DNA from: an uncultured Saprospirales bacterium | Lineage (GTDB): Bacteria > Bacteroidota > Bacteroidia > Chitinophagales > Saprospiraceae | DNA length: 47,505 nucleotides | Assembly: GCA_937926355.1 (NCBI GenBank) | Contig: CALAZP010000032.1 | Coordinates: forward strand, 1-47,505 | Reading direction: 5' to 3' | Shown: positions 1-8,933 of the stretch, piece by piece | Layout of the letters: each line of letters begins with the position of its first letter | How positions within the stretch are numbered: the stretch's first letter is position 1 | Program-made: the position numbers and the translations under genes | Notes under the pieces: model-generated | What the model saw: only the letters and a program-made list of their open reading frames with translations | The model's database searches: none | Told to the model about the DNA's origin: nothing

Positions 1-609
1 ATCCCAGATAAACAAGGAGAGATCCTTGTTATTCTGGGTCCTCCTGGATCTGGTAAAGGAACAGTTTCAAAAAAACTTGTTGAACGGAATAATTTCACCC
101 ACATTTCTACTGGAGAACTAATTAGGAATTCTGATGACAAGGAGCTAAAGAAAAAAATAGAGAAGGGAGAGTTTATACCAGATAGGGTGATGGTTCGAAT
201 GCTTAGAAAGGCACTCGGTAAGGCTGACCTCGAGCGAGGTATTATTCTTGACGGATTTCCTAGAAACGTTAAACAGATAAAATTATTGGATTCTCTCCTG
301 GGAAAACTCGGGGTTGGTCTCAGTCATGTAATTTATTTGGATCTGGAAGAAGATAAGGCCAAGCAGAGAATCATGAAAAGGGCTGAAAAGGAAGACAGAG
401 CTGACGATAAGAATCCTGAAATCATATCAAAGAGATTCAAGGAGTATAAGGAGAAAACCCTTCCCCTTGTTAAAAAATACAAGAAGAGTAGGAAACTAGT
501 TAAAGTCGATGCATCTAAGAAAATAGAAAGCGTTTACAAGCAGTTGCTAGACAAGATAGGAATTTCTTACAAACCTGAGAATGAAAAAGGGAAAGAAAAA
601 ACTTCCTGA
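1..609 (+). CDS. Adenylate kinase-like nucleotide kinase (5' truncated by window)
   Basis: The reading frame is open from base 1, so the start lies outside the window. It should phosphorylate a nucleoside monophosphate with ATP, presumably to feed the nucleotide pool during infection. The visible part has the P-loop GPPGSGKGT near residues 14-22, the NMP-binding segment STGELIR, the DGFPRN motif (about residue 84) and an R-A-E-K-E-D-R-A-D-D lid segment, all typical of the adenylate kinase family. There is no zinc-type lid insertion. The last bases overlap the next gene. The substrate (AMP or another NMP) cannot be settled from sequence alone. Confidence 0.88.
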   Translation: MPDKQGEILVILGPPGSGKGTVSKKLVERNNFTHISTGELIRNSDDKELKKKIEKGEFIPDRVMVRMLRKALGKADLERGIILDGFPRNVKQIKLLDSLLGKLGVGLSHVIYLDLEEDKAKQRIMKRAEKEDRADDKNPEIISKRFKEYKEKTLPLVKKYKKSRKLVKVDASKKIESVYKQLLDKIGISYKPENEKGKEKTS

Positions 610-1000
610 TAACATTGTCTATAATGGGGATACTGGAAAATATGACGCTTTTCTTAAGCCGTATGCAACATCGGTATCTTCTCCTAAAATAGATGTTTCT
701 GGTTTAGCACTATTCAAGCAACGTGCGGCAATCCACTCTAACCATAAATTCGGAAAAAGGGCTGAGGAGATCAAGGAACAGATTTCAGATCTTCTGCAGG
801 AATTTGAAGATAATGATTTAGTTTGGAACTCGAATATGTCATTCGAAGCTCATATCGGGACTGAGATATATCTATATGAAAATTCAAAAGGAGAAACTTT
901 TGCAAGTTTAATTTCACCCAATGAATGGAATAACAAGTTCCGCTATTTTGGTCACTTTAAACTAGACACGGATTTTTCCTGGAAAAGAATAAAAGAGTAG
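581..1000 (+). CDS. DUF2452-like protein of unknown function
   Basis: A 139-residue protein that overlaps the kinase end by 29 bases. The order of blocks (a YATSVSSPKIDV segment, a helical stretch EEIKEQISDLLQEF, then IYLYENSKGE, ISPNEW and a C-terminal FKLDTDFSWKRI) resembles what I remember of DUF2452, a small cytosolic family without known function. No catalytic motif or membrane segment is seen. The assignment is from pattern memory, not a search. Two bases separate it from the next gene, so the two are probably cotranscribed. Confidence 0.6.
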   Translation: MKKGKKKLPDNIVYNGDTGKYDAFLKPYATSVSSPKIDVSGLALFKQRAAIHSNHKFGKRAEEIKEQISDLLQEFEDNDLVWNSNMSFEAHIGTEIYLYENSKGETFASLISPNEWNNKFRYFGHFKLDTDFSWKRIKE

Positions 1001-1001
1001 G

Positions 1002-1703
1002 ATGAGCACACATCATGGCAAATTAGTGGATGATTTCTTGGCAAAGGTCGAATCTGAGATAGAACACAAGAAGAAGGTCAATCTCTCAGAGATCGAACAA
1101 CTTGAAACTATTCTGGATATAGTATTAAACTATTTAAGGTACTTTGCTGAAATAGATGTTAAAGAACCTAAAATCATTGGTGGAAAACACCCTCATTTAA
1201 TTTTAGATATTCCAAAAACCGATGTGGATGATCTTGTCCCTATAGTTGAAAAGTTTTTAATGGAATTGGGGATTAGATTTAAAAGACATCGATTTCAGGG
1301 ATCTTTACCCCTACTTTCCGCAAAAAACAATACTGTCCCTGGACTTGTTTATGGTAGGGGATATTTTTTAATGACCCCTTCTACTAAGTTCAAAAGGAAA
1401 GGTTCGACTTTAAGAATTGAATGTCTAAGAGAGAACCAAGTTGTCAAGGTTTTGGATGGTAAATTGGATAACTTAACCCTTGTTTATTGGAATGGTAAGG
1501 GAATGAGTAGAATGGCTTTTGACCCTGTTTGCGAAGACGAGAAGAAAAGGGCAATAGAATATCCAGACGATCAAACTGGGCTTGTTACCCTTGACTTAGT
1601 TGCAAGGAAAAGAGAGAAAAACCTTAAAGCTGTGGGAAATTTCACTTTAACTCTAAATGACGAACTAATACTTGAAAGAATTACCTCTTTAGCCCGGGGT
1701 TAA
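1002..1703 (+). CDS. Hypothetical protein, 233 aa
   Basis: I do not recognise this soluble protein. It starts two bases after the preceding stop. The N-terminal 50 residues are predicted helical and charged; a later segment (about residues 95-140) is basic and rich in aromatics, with RFKRHRFQGS and KFKRKGSTLRIECLRENQ, which could suit nucleic-acid contact, but that is a guess. No signal peptide or transmembrane segment. It is the last gene before a TATAAATA box and a new transcription unit. Confidence 0.7.
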   Translation: MSTHHGKLVDDFLAKVESEIEHKKKVNLSEIEQLETILDIVLNYLRYFAEIDVKEPKIIGGKHPHLILDIPKTDVDDLVPIVEKFLMELGIRFKRHRFQGSLPLLSAKNNTVPGLVYGRGYFLMTPSTKFKRKGSTLRIECLRENQVVKVLDGKLDNLTLVYWNGKGMSRMAFDPVCEDEKKRAIEYPDDQTGLVTLDLVARKREKNLKAVGNFTLTLNDELILERITSLARG

Positions 1704-1728
1704 GGTGAAATCTTTCTAATTTTTGGGA

Positions 1729-1736
1729 TATAAATA
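1729..1736 (+). promoter_or_regulatory. T4-late-type promoter box TATAAATA
   Basis: An exact TATAAATA, the -10 box of T4 late promoters, lies 22 bases before the glycosyltransferase start in the only intergenic gap of this stretch. No -35 element is needed for T4 late promoters and none is evident. Related TATATAG/TATATAA boxes precede many other genes in the window. Confidence 0.5.
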
Positions 1737-1758
1737 GAAACGACAATCATTTAGTTCT

Positions 1759-3033
1759 ATGGCTAAGAAAAGAGAAAAAAAGAGCTCCAATAAAAACTCC
1801 ACAAAAAATCATAAACCCAGTGGTCAAGCAATTGCACAACCCCCTGTAGATTTAACGAAGCAAGACATTTCATTGTGTCTTGTAATGATTGTAAAAGATG
1901 AGGGTGACACAATTAGAAGGTGTCTTACGCAGGTTGCTCCATATATTTCTTATTATGTAATAGTTGACACTGGATCTTCTGATAATACCATAGAGGAAAT
2001 TAATTCCACCATGGAATCCCTTGGTATTGATGGTGAAGTTCACGAAAGACCATGGGTAAATTTTGAGGTAAATAGGACTGAGAGTCTAGAACTTGCAAAG
2101 GGTAAGTGCGATTATAGATGGATTATTGATGCGGACGATACTTTCCAAGTAGCAAGCCCGAGTGTAAATCCATTTAGTAATTTGCCTAAAGAAAAGGTTG
2201 ATTGCTTCCAAATTTTATATAAGCTTAATAACCTTCAATACCATAGAGCACAGATTGTCAGATCTGACCAGGATTGGGTTTATAAAGGCGTATTGCACGA
2301 GTACTTAGATCTCCCTGGAAAAGAGCAGTTAATTCAGTACCAGATTCCAGCGGATAAGTGTTATGTGAATGCAGATATCAGTCCACTTAAAAGAGCAAAT
2401 ACTCTGGAAGAAAAATATGCTAAAGATGCTGAGACCCTAGAAAAAGCATTGGAGGATGAACCTGCCAACACGAGGTATATGTTCTATTTGGCTCAAAGTT
2501 ATCGAGATTCAAACCAGAAGTTAAAAGCTATAGAAGCTTATGAGAGAAGAATAGAAGCAGGTGGATGGGAAGAAGAGGTTTATTATTCCATGTACATGAT
2601 TGGTAAAATCAAAGAGCAATTGGGGAGACATCCCGATGAAGTTATACAAGCTTATTCAAGGGCATGGGAATATAGGCCGGAAAGACTTGAATCAGTTTTC
2701 CATTGTATGAGAAAATTAAGGGAAAGAGGCAGATGGGTCTTGTCTTTTACCTATGGTAATATGGCTGTCAAAAACCCAGGAACCTCTGATATTCTTTTTG
2801 TTGAACCCGAGGTTTGGCAGTGGAGACTTTTAGACGAATATTCTCTTGCAGCTTTCCATACAGGCAACCCAGAACTGGCCTTTGAAAAAATGGATGCAGT
2901 AGTCCGTATGGATTTCTTTGAGCATTTACCCTCTCACGAGAAAGAAAGAATTCTTAAAAACTTGGATCATTATAGACAAGCAGCAGCGAAAAAAGCTGAG
3001 GTCTTGAAATCTAAAGAAGGTGCTAGCACATAA
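1759..3033 (+). CDS. Family 2 glycosyltransferase with TPR-like C-terminal part
   Basis: Probably transfers a sugar from a nucleotide-sugar donor; the acceptor is unknown. After a lysine- and asparagine-rich start (residues 1-35), a GT-A domain begins at about residue 37 with LCLVMIVKDEGDTIRRC, followed by IVDTGSSDNT and the acidic metal-binding motif RWIIDADDTF near residue 122. From about residue 215 helical repeats of TPR type follow (EPANTRYMFYLAQSYRDSN, then AIEAYERRI). This GT2 plus TPR layout is shared with SunS-like and other peptide or glycan glycosyltransferases. In a phage, the target could be modified DNA, a virion protein or host glycan. Confidence 0.82.
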   Translation: MAKKREKKSSNKNSTKNHKPSGQAIAQPPVDLTKQDISLCLVMIVKDEGDTIRRCLTQVAPYISYYVIVDTGSSDNTIEEINSTMESLGIDGEVHERPWVNFEVNRTESLELAKGKCDYRWIIDADDTFQVASPSVNPFSNLPKEKVDCFQILYKLNNLQYHRAQIVRSDQDWVYKGVLHEYLDLPGKEQLIQYQIPADKCYVNADISPLKRANTLEEKYAKDAETLEKALEDEPANTRYMFYLAQSYRDSNQKLKAIEAYERRIEAGGWEEEVYYSMYMIGKIKEQLGRHPDEVIQAYSRAWEYRPERLESVFHCMRKLRERGRWVLSFTYGNMAVKNPGTSDILFVEPEVWQWRLLDEYSLAAFHTGNPELAFEKMDAVVRMDFFEHLPSHEKERILKNLDHYRQAAAKKAEVLKSKEGAST

Positions 3034-3058
3034 TAAATCTATATTCGATACATAGGCG

Positions 3059-3067
3059 ATATATAGA
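3059..3067 (+). promoter_or_regulatory. GATATATAG late-promoter-like box
   Basis: GATATATAG sits only three bases ahead of the next ATG. If used as a T4-type -10 box, the transcript would be almost leaderless. The same nonamer recurs before several genes here. Confidence 0.4.
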
Positions 3068-3069
3068 TT

Positions 3070-3627
3070 ATGAAACTAAGAAGCTTTACCTCCTATACAT
3101 CCGATACAATAAGTGAATCACTAAAGTATCATTTAGACGAGGGCCTTTCTTTAATGGAGAGTGTTTACAGGATTGAATCAGACTCCTGGCTGGATCTTAT
3201 TAAGGAATCAAGAAGACTTTGGTTAAACGAAGAGATTGATTTAGAACTTGATGATGTTTTTTTAATAAGTACAGATGCAGGAGAAAAAGCTGATTACAAG
3301 GGTCGGATGGTTTTATTGGATGTCCCCTTTGAAATCAACGAGGAAGAATATCGGGGTAGGAAGGTAAAACTAAATAAGCCATTTAGAACCCCAGGGGAGA
3401 CCAGGAAATTCGCAGTTTACACTAAGAACGGTGAGGGAAAAGTTGTCAAGGTGAGGTTTGGACAGCCTGGACAAAGGATCAAAAATGACGACAAAAAAGC
3501 TTCAAAGTCTTTTAGAGCGAGACATAGATGTACCGATCCTGGTCCAAAATGGAAACCGAGGTATTGGTCTTGTAACGTTCATAGATATCATAAACTTTTA
3601 GGGCTTAAATCTAGCAACCCTTGGTAA
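3070..3627 (+). CDS. DUF5872-like protein with putative capsid-targeting N-terminus
   Basis: The C-terminal half has a recognisable block: KFAVYTKNGEGKVVKVRFG, a short linker, then KSFRARHRC and KPRYWSCNVH with paired Cys and His. I remember this pattern from a short domain (DUF5872) in phage and giant-virus proteins, sometimes fused to prohead proteins; its function is unknown. The first 16 residues, MKLRSFTSYTSDTISE, end in I-S-E before Ser17, which fits a T4 gp21-type prohead cleavage site and matches the length of three other leaders in the window. A virion-internal protein is a reasonable inference. Confidence 0.6.
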   Translation: MKLRSFTSYTSDTISESLKYHLDEGLSLMESVYRIESDSWLDLIKESRRLWLNEEIDLELDDVFLISTDAGEKADYKGRMVLLDVPFEINEEEYRGRKVKLNKPFRTPGETRKFAVYTKNGEGKVVKVRFGQPGQRIKNDDKKASKSFRARHRCTDPGPKWKPRYWSCNVHRYHKLLGLKSSNPW

Positions 3628-3902
3628 CTCCATTTTCAGAACAGAAGATCTCAAGCACGGAATTTATAAGATGCTTCAACCAGGATATAGATCCAAGTGA
3701 ATTAAAGTGGCACCAGGATTGGGAGGACAGGACTATTAATTTTTTAGAATCCAACGATTGGATGTTCCAGTTTGACAACGAACTTCCGATCCCATGCAAA
3801 GGTGAATTATTAATTAAAGCTGGAAGGTGGCATCGGGTGATCAAGGGAAGTGGTAATTTGAAGTTAAAGATTATTAAACATCCTTCTGGTGGAGATATAT
3901 AA
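3621..3902 (+). CDS. Small cupin-like protein
   Basis: A 93-residue frame starting at TTG, overlapping the previous gene by seven bases. The WHQDWEDRTI stretch, then a turn rich in hydrophobics and GELLIKAGRWHRVIKGSGNLKLKI, looks like a compact beta-barrel of the cupin type, with His residues that may bind a metal. No enzyme family can be named. The TTG start is taken because the next in-frame ATG (at MFQFDN) would remove the conserved part. The stop region contains a GATATATAA box serving the next gene. Confidence 0.5.
   Translation: MVTPFSEQKISSTEFIRCFNQDIDPSELKWHQDWEDRTINFLESNDWMFQFDNELPIPCKGELLIKAGRWHRVIKGSGNLKLKIIKHPSGGDI
3894..3902 (+). promoter_or_regulatory. GATATATAA late-promoter-like box
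   Basis: The box overlaps the last codons and stop of the cupin-like gene and lies 18 bases before the next ATG, similar to the spacing of other boxes here. Confidence 0.4.
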
Positions 3903-3920
3903 ACAAAGAAATTTTTCAGC

Positions 3921-4451
3921 ATGAACAATTTAAAATTATACGAGGAGTTTGCTAATTCAATTTATGAGGGAGTAACCCCAGTCTATGACGAGTCTAAGTT
4001 TAGAAAGAATGTAAACGTAAAGCCCGAAATGGAGCTTAAACATTCTCAGGTAATTCCAACCCTTCGTGATTTGTTAGCACAAAAGGAGGCAGGTCAAATC
4101 GAGGATATTACAATAATTGCAGAAGTTCCTACACAGGGAAAGGGCGCTCCGGATTATGTAAAAGATATCATTAATCAAGAAAGAGAAAGACTGGCAAGAC
4201 AATATAAATCGACTATTGGAAAGTCCATAGATCAAGAACTAGATGCTGAGGAATTTGATTTTGACTTAAATAGATTTGGTGATAAGAGAACGATCTTCTT
4301 CGATTCTGAGTTTATTGTTGATCGCGTTGAAACTATTGAGGGAAAGGATTATGTCATCGGAATCCCGGTTTCGCTTAAAGAAAAAGGTTACGAAGCAAAG
4401 ATTCTACCGATCAAAGTGGAAGAAATTTATTACGAGCCGGCTGGAAAATAA
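3921..4451 (+). CDS. Hypothetical protein with putative capsid-targeting N-terminus
   Basis: A 176-residue soluble protein of unknown function. The first 16 residues are MNNLKLYEEFANSIYE followed by Gly, so they end I-Y-E/G, a T4 gp21-like cleavage site; the YEEF core resembles the T4 leader core YQEF. The middle is charged and helical (DYVKDIINQERERLARQ) and the end is a likely beta region. A terminator follows and a TATATAA box precedes it, so it may be a single late cistron. An internal or core component of the prohead is an inference from the leader only. Confidence 0.6.
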   Translation: MNNLKLYEEFANSIYEGVTPVYDESKFRKNVNVKPEMELKHSQVIPTLRDLLAQKEAGQIEDITIIAEVPTQGKGAPDYVKDIINQERERLARQYKSTIGKSIDQELDAEEFDFDLNRFGDKRTIFFDSEFIVDRVETIEGKDYVIGIPVSLKEKGYEAKILPIKVEEIYYEPAGK

Positions 4452-4474
4452 TCAGCTTGCATAAAGAGGTGTAA

Positions 4475-4498
4475 AAGCGGGTCTTCCCGCTTTTTTTG
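4475..4498 (+). terminator. Intrinsic terminator
   Basis: AAGCGGG, loop TCTT, CCCGCTT and a run of T give a seven-pair stem with a U tract, directly after the preceding gene and before the topoisomerase gene. Confidence 0.9.
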
Positions 4499-4546
4499 TG
4501 AAATTAAATCAACCACTAAACATATAACCTCAAATAATCATAATTA

Positions 4547-6325
4547 ATGGCTACTAAAGACATTCAAGTATTAACCGATTTTGAACACATTTTAAAAAGG
4601 CCAACTATCTATGTTGGTTCAGTTAAACTCAGCGAAGAAGTCGTACCCATCGTTAAGAATGATAGAATAGATGCAATGGGATACCAGATTTCTGTGGGTA
4701 TGTACAAGCTCTTTGATGAGGTGTTCTCAAATTGTGTGGATGAAGCCAAGAGGATGAAAAAAAGCATGGGATCTATTACAATTGAGGTAGATTCCAAGAC
4801 TAATACAATTAAAATTACTGACACCGGGGAGGGATTTACAAACGGGTCTGAAATTAATAAGAAAAGCGGACTAACAAATATTGCAACTGCGGTATCCATG
4901 TTGAGGGCAGGATCAAATTTTGATAATGATAATGTTTCTGAAACCCTTATTGGAACTAATGGAATGGGTGTAAGTCTTGTGAATGCAATGTCCAGTTTTT
5001 TCTCTATTGAGACCACTAACTCAAAGGAATATTATTACCAAGAATGGAAAAACTTTAAACCACAAAAACCAAAGATCCTTAAAAGAGGAAGAAATAAACT
5101 TGGTACTACCATAAGTTTTACGCCGCTCCCAAATATTTTTGATAAATGTAAGTGGAACAAGGATATTCTCCTCCCCCAATTATTGCTTAAGAAAAGGGTT
5201 TTAGAGACCGAAGATAATACAAAAGATATTAAGCTGAATTTTATTTGGGATGGTAAGACAATCCCTGTTGATACATCAACGTTTAAACAAATTTCCTATA
5301 AAACAAAGATTGGTGAACTTCTCATATGGGAAAAAACTCCAAATTCTGGTTCTTTTTCTTTTGTGAATTCTGCTATCTGTACAGGAATTCATCAGAAAAT
5401 TATAGCAGATCAGATTAATAATACGTTGGATGATTCCCTCGCTCACCACTTTTACGACTTTTGTTTAATAATAAATTTACCTCCGGCTTTGGTAAAATTT
5501 GGTGACCAGAACAAAACTAAGTTTGTTACTAGAAGGGAAGACATTGAGAATATAATTGTAAATAGCTTTGCTTCTTCTCTAAAGAAATTCTATAGTACGC
5601 CTCTCTTTAAAAAAATCAGGAAAGAAGTTGAGGCAAGAAAAAGAGATGCAAGTCTAAAGAAAATCAGGAAGGAGAAAAAGAATACTCGGGTAAAATTTTC
5701 CAATAAATATTTTCCGCCAACCTCCAGAAATGCAGAGAACCTTTTCATAGTTGAGGGATTAAGTGCCATGGGATCTATCCTACAAAAAAGGAATCCGACA
5801 CGGGACGGAGTTTATGCCCTCAAGGGTAAAATTAAAAATGCTAGAATCTTATCTGATCTTGCTGACAATAAAGAGATTCTAGAATTAATGCAGATCCTAA
5901 ACCTGGAACCAGAAAGACCGGATCTTGCTTGTCCGTATGATAATATAGTCATTGCAACAGATCAGGATCCCGATGGTGCTCACATTACCTCTCTACTAAT
6001 AAATCTTTTCTTCAAGTGGTTCCCGTGGATAGTAGAAAATAAGAAATTGAGTTTTCTGGAAACCCCTCTAGTTTCTGTAGGAGACCGAAGTAAGACGTAT
6101 TACTATTCTTTAGAGGAATTTAAAACCAAAAGCCAAGGTAAAAGGATTTCTAATGTTCGATATCTAAAAGGGCTAGGATCTCTTTCCCTTGACGATTGGG
6201 ATCACGTAATGAAGAATAAGAAAATCACAAAGATTGTAAAAGATAGAAAATCCAACGCAATGCTTGAGATGGCTTTTGGTAAATCTTCCGATGCAAGGAA
6301 GGTTTGGTTATCAAATTTTTCCTGA
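4547..6325 (+). CDS. Type II DNA topoisomerase, ATPase/TOPRIM subunit (T4 gp39-like)
   Basis: Large subunit of a phage topoisomerase that relaxes DNA during replication, paired with the product of 10444-11820. The GHKL ATPase domain shows NCVDEA (residues 62-67), DTGEG (92-96) and GTNGMG (136-141). A transducer domain follows with a lysine in KFGDQNKTKF. The TOPRIM domain has EGLSAMG (about 402), DQDPDG (about 477) and a late YLKGLGSL motif. At 592 residues it holds what T4 divides between gp39 and gp60. It is the first gene after a terminator, with a CATATAA-containing leader. Confidence 0.95.
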   Translation: MATKDIQVLTDFEHILKRPTIYVGSVKLSEEVVPIVKNDRIDAMGYQISVGMYKLFDEVFSNCVDEAKRMKKSMGSITIEVDSKTNTIKITDTGEGFTNGSEINKKSGLTNIATAVSMLRAGSNFDNDNVSETLIGTNGMGVSLVNAMSSFFSIETTNSKEYYYQEWKNFKPQKPKILKRGRNKLGTTISFTPLPNIFDKCKWNKDILLPQLLLKKRVLETEDNTKDIKLNFIWDGKTIPVDTSTFKQISYKTKIGELLIWEKTPNSGSFSFVNSAICTGIHQKIIADQINNTLDDSLAHHFYDFCLIINLPPALVKFGDQNKTKFVTRREDIENIIVNSFASSLKKFYSTPLFKKIRKEVEARKRDASLKKIRKEKKNTRVKFSNKYFPPTSRNAENLFIVEGLSAMGSILQKRNPTRDGVYALKGKIKNARILSDLADNKEILELMQILNLEPERPDLACPYDNIVIATDQDPDGAHITSLLINLFFKWFPWIVENKKLSFLETPLVSVGDRSKTYYYSLEEFKTKSQGKRISNVRYLKGLGSLSLDDWDHVMKNKKITKIVKDRKSNAMLEMAFGKSSDARKVWLSNFS

Positions 6326-6365
6326 TTCATTTTTTACTAACCGGGTAAAGCATTATTATTACCCC

Positions 6366-7313
6366 ATGGAAAGAAAATTCGGTTATTGCTGTATTAATCT
6401 CTCTCTAAACGAGGGGGTCAAAAAGAAGGACAGGATTACAACAAATAGATCTGTGACCAAGAAGACTTTCCTTTCGAGGGGTATAGATTATGCTTCTGAA
6501 CTTGCCCTACAAAACGTAAAGGATCTCAAAACCATTTTGAAGTGGAATCACGAGAACAATATCCTCATGTATAGAATGAGTTCTGATATGTTCCCTTGGT
6601 GTTCTGAATACGAGTTCAATGCTTTACCTAACATTGCTAAGATTAAAGAAACCCTGTTTGAAGCTGGTGAAATAGCTTTATCCACCGGGCAGCGAATAAC
6701 TTTCCATCCATCACCATATTCGGTTTTAGCTTCCTTAAGAGAAGATGTCGTAAACAACTCTATCAAGGAGTTAAGACAGCACGGGGAAATTATGGATATG
6801 ATGGGTCTCCCGCAAACTCACTACTATCCTATCAATATACACGTCAATACCACACAGCCATCAAAGGAAGAAGCTGCTGCTAGATTCTGTTCTAATTTCT
6901 CAAGACTACCAGAATCGGTTAAGAAAAGACTTGTTGTTGAGGTCGATGATAAGGGTTCTCAATATACCTCAGTTGATTTAAGGTCGATGGTGTACGAAAA
7001 AACGGGTATCCCTATAACCTTTGATTATCTTCACAATAAATGCAATCCACCAGAGCATCTTTCAGAGATGGAATCTTTGAAGGTTTGTTTGGATACGTGG
7101 CCGGAGGGAATTACCCCCTTAACACACTTCTCTGAGTCTAGATCCTTGTTCGAAGATAGTTCTGCAAAGAATCTTGCTCACTCAGATTGGATACACGAAA
7201 GGATCGAAACATATGGGCTTGAATTCGATATAGAGTTGGAGGTGAAACAGAAAGATAAAGCCCTTTTGGATTACCATCAAAATATCGAACAAATCCTATG
7301 TCTAAAGAGCTAA
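6366..7313 (+). CDS. uvdE: UV damage endonuclease (UvdE family)
   Basis: Nicks DNA next to UV photoproducts to start alternative excision repair. The frame is open from 6264, but the ATG at 6366 is chosen because it follows the topoisomerase stop and gives the family N-terminus MERKFGYCCINLSLN. Diagnostic TIM-barrel blocks include YRMSSDMFPW, FHPSPYSVLAS, HGEIMDMMG, INIHVN, VVEVDDKGSQY and ITFDYLHNKCNP, carrying the metal-binding His, Glu and Asp residues. The length, 315 aa, is normal. It ends overlapping the next small gene by 16 bases. Confidence 0.9.
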   Translation: MERKFGYCCINLSLNEGVKKKDRITTNRSVTKKTFLSRGIDYASELALQNVKDLKTILKWNHENNILMYRMSSDMFPWCSEYEFNALPNIAKIKETLFEAGEIALSTGQRITFHPSPYSVLASLREDVVNNSIKELRQHGEIMDMMGLPQTHYYPINIHVNTTQPSKEEAAARFCSNFSRLPESVKKRLVVEVDDKGSQYTSVDLRSMVYEKTGIPITFDYLHNKCNPPEHLSEMESLKVCLDTWPEGITPLTHFSESRSLFEDSSAKNLAHSDWIHERIETYGLEFDIELEVKQKDKALLDYHQNIEQILCLKS

Positions 7314-7549
7314 CAAAGGAAGATCTAAAAAGATTTGAAGAATTTGAAAAAACAATCCTTAACCTAAAAGATTCGTCCGTAAAATACAAAAAGGACGTCG
7401 AGATGGAAATGCAAATAAAAAGAGATGTACTTTATTCAAACTTTGGGAAGGAAAGAGTAGATCTTGTTTTAGAAAAACTTAAAGTTGATTTTAGGGATTT
7501 AATCGAACAAAAGGTTTATATAGAGATATATAAATTTTTAGACTCATAA
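7298..7549 (+). CDS. Hypothetical protein, 83 aa
   Basis: A small, highly charged protein that looks almost wholly alpha-helical, probably coiled coil over residues 5-60 (LKRFEEFEKTILNLKD). It overlaps the UvdE end, so it is likely translated by coupling. No homologue comes to mind. Confidence 0.65.
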   Translation: MSKELTKEDLKRFEEFEKTILNLKDSSVKYKKDVEMEMQIKRDVLYSNFGKERVDLVLEKLKVDFRDLIEQKVYIEIYKFLDS

Positions 7550-7556
7550 CAAACCA

Positions 7557-7904
7557 ATGAACCTAGGACCTGGAAGCTATCATTTTTCTGATTGGGGGTC
7601 GTCTTTTGACGAGCATCCCCAATATGCTATATTGAAGTGCCACGTCGAAAGAGCAGTCCAGGATCTATTTCTCAATGCTCTCCGATTGCAATCACAGGAT
7701 TTCGTCTATATTTTCGACACAGAAGAAAAGATAGACGATTTTTGTAGTAGGATGATCTCATACTGGGAATCTGAAGAGGATTACGAGATTTGTGGAGAGA
7801 TAGTTTCTCTTAAGAAGAAGCTAAAGAAAAAGTGGTTTGATATCCCTCCGGTGGATAGGGGGAAAGAAATGGTAATTCGAGAATGGCTTAAATCCTCCTT
7901 TTAA
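7557..7904 (+). CDS. Small protein with EDYEIC motif (YEKC-type family)
   Basis: A 115-residue protein whose central part, YWESEEDYEICGEIVSLKKK, matches a motif shared with four other small proteins in this window (14408, 45952, 46498, 46699). The motif is a helix of acidic and aromatic residues, then Glu-x-Cys, then another helix. It vaguely resembles the UVR motif of UvrB/UvrC, but that link is weak. It lies in the UvdE-DnaJ operon. Confidence 0.6.
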   Translation: MNLGPGSYHFSDWGSSFDEHPQYAILKCHVERAVQDLFLNALRLQSQDFVYIFDTEEKIDDFCSRMISYWESEEDYEICGEIVSLKKKLKKKWFDIPPVDRGKEMVIREWLKSSF

Positions 7905-7913
7905 GGATATGAG

Positions 7914-8933
7914 ATGAAGCCAGATTACTACAATATACTCGGAGTAAGTAAGAATTCTACCCCCGAAGAAATAAAGAAAGCTTATCGAAAGCTAGCTCTC
8001 AAATATCACCCAGACAAAGCAGGTGGGGATCCGGAAGCTGAGAAAAAATTCAAAGAAATATCTGAAGCTTACGAAACTCTAAGCAATCCAGAGAAAAAAT
8101 CAAAGTACGATAATCCTAATCCTTTTGGAGGATTTGGTAGAAACCCGTTTGAAGGTGGTTTTGGTGGCTTTCGGGGGAGTAATTTCTATGAAAGTGATGT
8201 TATCAAAAAAGGTAACAACATAAATGCAAAGGTTGAGATTACCCTGGAGGAGGTACTGAACGGGACAAAGAAAAATGCCAACCTATATCGAAAAATGCAG
8301 TGCTCCGATTGTGAGGGAACCGGAGCTCAAAATGCTGAACTTGACACCTGTCATGTTTGTGCTGGGATGGGGGTTAAAAGAAAAATTATAAACACCAATT
8401 TCGGACAGATGGCCATGGATGAGACCTGTTATGCCTGTGAAGGTACGGGGAAGATTCCGAAGTCAATTTGCAAAACCTGCTCCGGAGCAGGGGTAGTTAG
8501 AAAACCCGATCAGATAGAAATCCAAATACCTAAGGGATCTGTCACAGGAATAAGTTTTAGAGTTCCTCAAAAAGGAGATCATGCTAAATCCCCCTCAGAT
8601 CCAGGAGATCTCATTGTTAACGTTTATGATAAAAAACATGACTTCTTTCGAAGAGATGGGTATAATTTAATTTGTGATGTTGATCTGACGTTCCCAGAAG
8701 CATGTTTGGGTAAAGAAGTCCAAATCCCTAACCTCATATCCGGGGGAGAGTATAAAATTACCATACCTCCTGGCACATCTCCCGGAAAGATATTTAGACT
8801 AGCAGGAAGGGGGGTTCCTGAATTCAATTCTACATATCGCGGAGATATATTGGTTAAGGTTGGGGTAAAGGTTCCTAAAAACTTATCCCCCGAACAGCAA
8901 GAATTTATTGAAAACTATAAAGACAAATTCTAA
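7914..8933 (+). CDS. dnaJ: DnaJ (Hsp40) co-chaperone, type I
   Basis: Delivers unfolded proteins to Hsp70 (DnaK) and stimulates its ATPase. The J domain spans residues 1-65 with HPD at 32-34; a G/F-rich linker (about 65-90) follows; four zinc-finger repeats CSDCEGTG, CHVCAGMG, CYACEGTG and CKTCSGAG lie near 124-185; a C-terminal substrate-binding region completes a full type I DnaJ of 339 aa. No phage DnaK is seen here, so it probably works with host DnaK during virion assembly. The stop overlaps the next ATG by one base. Confidence 0.95.
   Translation: MKPDYYNILGVSKNSTPEEIKKAYRKLALKYHPDKAGGDPEAEKKFKEISEAYETLSNPEKKSKYDNPNPFGGFGRNPFEGGFGGFRGSNFYESDVIKKGNNINAKVEITLEEVLNGTKKNANLYRKMQCSDCEGTGAQNAELDTCHVCAGMGVKRKIINTNFGQMAMDETCYACEGTGKIPKSICKTCSGAGVVRKPDQIEIQIPKGSVTGISFRVPQKGDHAKSPSDPGDLIVNVYDKKHDFFRRDGYNLICDVDLTFPEACLGKEVQIPNLISGGEYKITIPPGTSPGKIFRLAGRGVPEFNSTYRGDILVKVGVKVPKNLSPEQQEFIENYKDKF

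Noticed and set aside
4276..4464. 62-codon frame inside the 3921 gene
   Set aside because: Shadow frame, basic and without its own spacing signal.
6264..6365. Upstream extension of UvdE
   Set aside because: It overlaps the topoisomerase end and does not resemble the UvdE start; ATG at 6366 fits.
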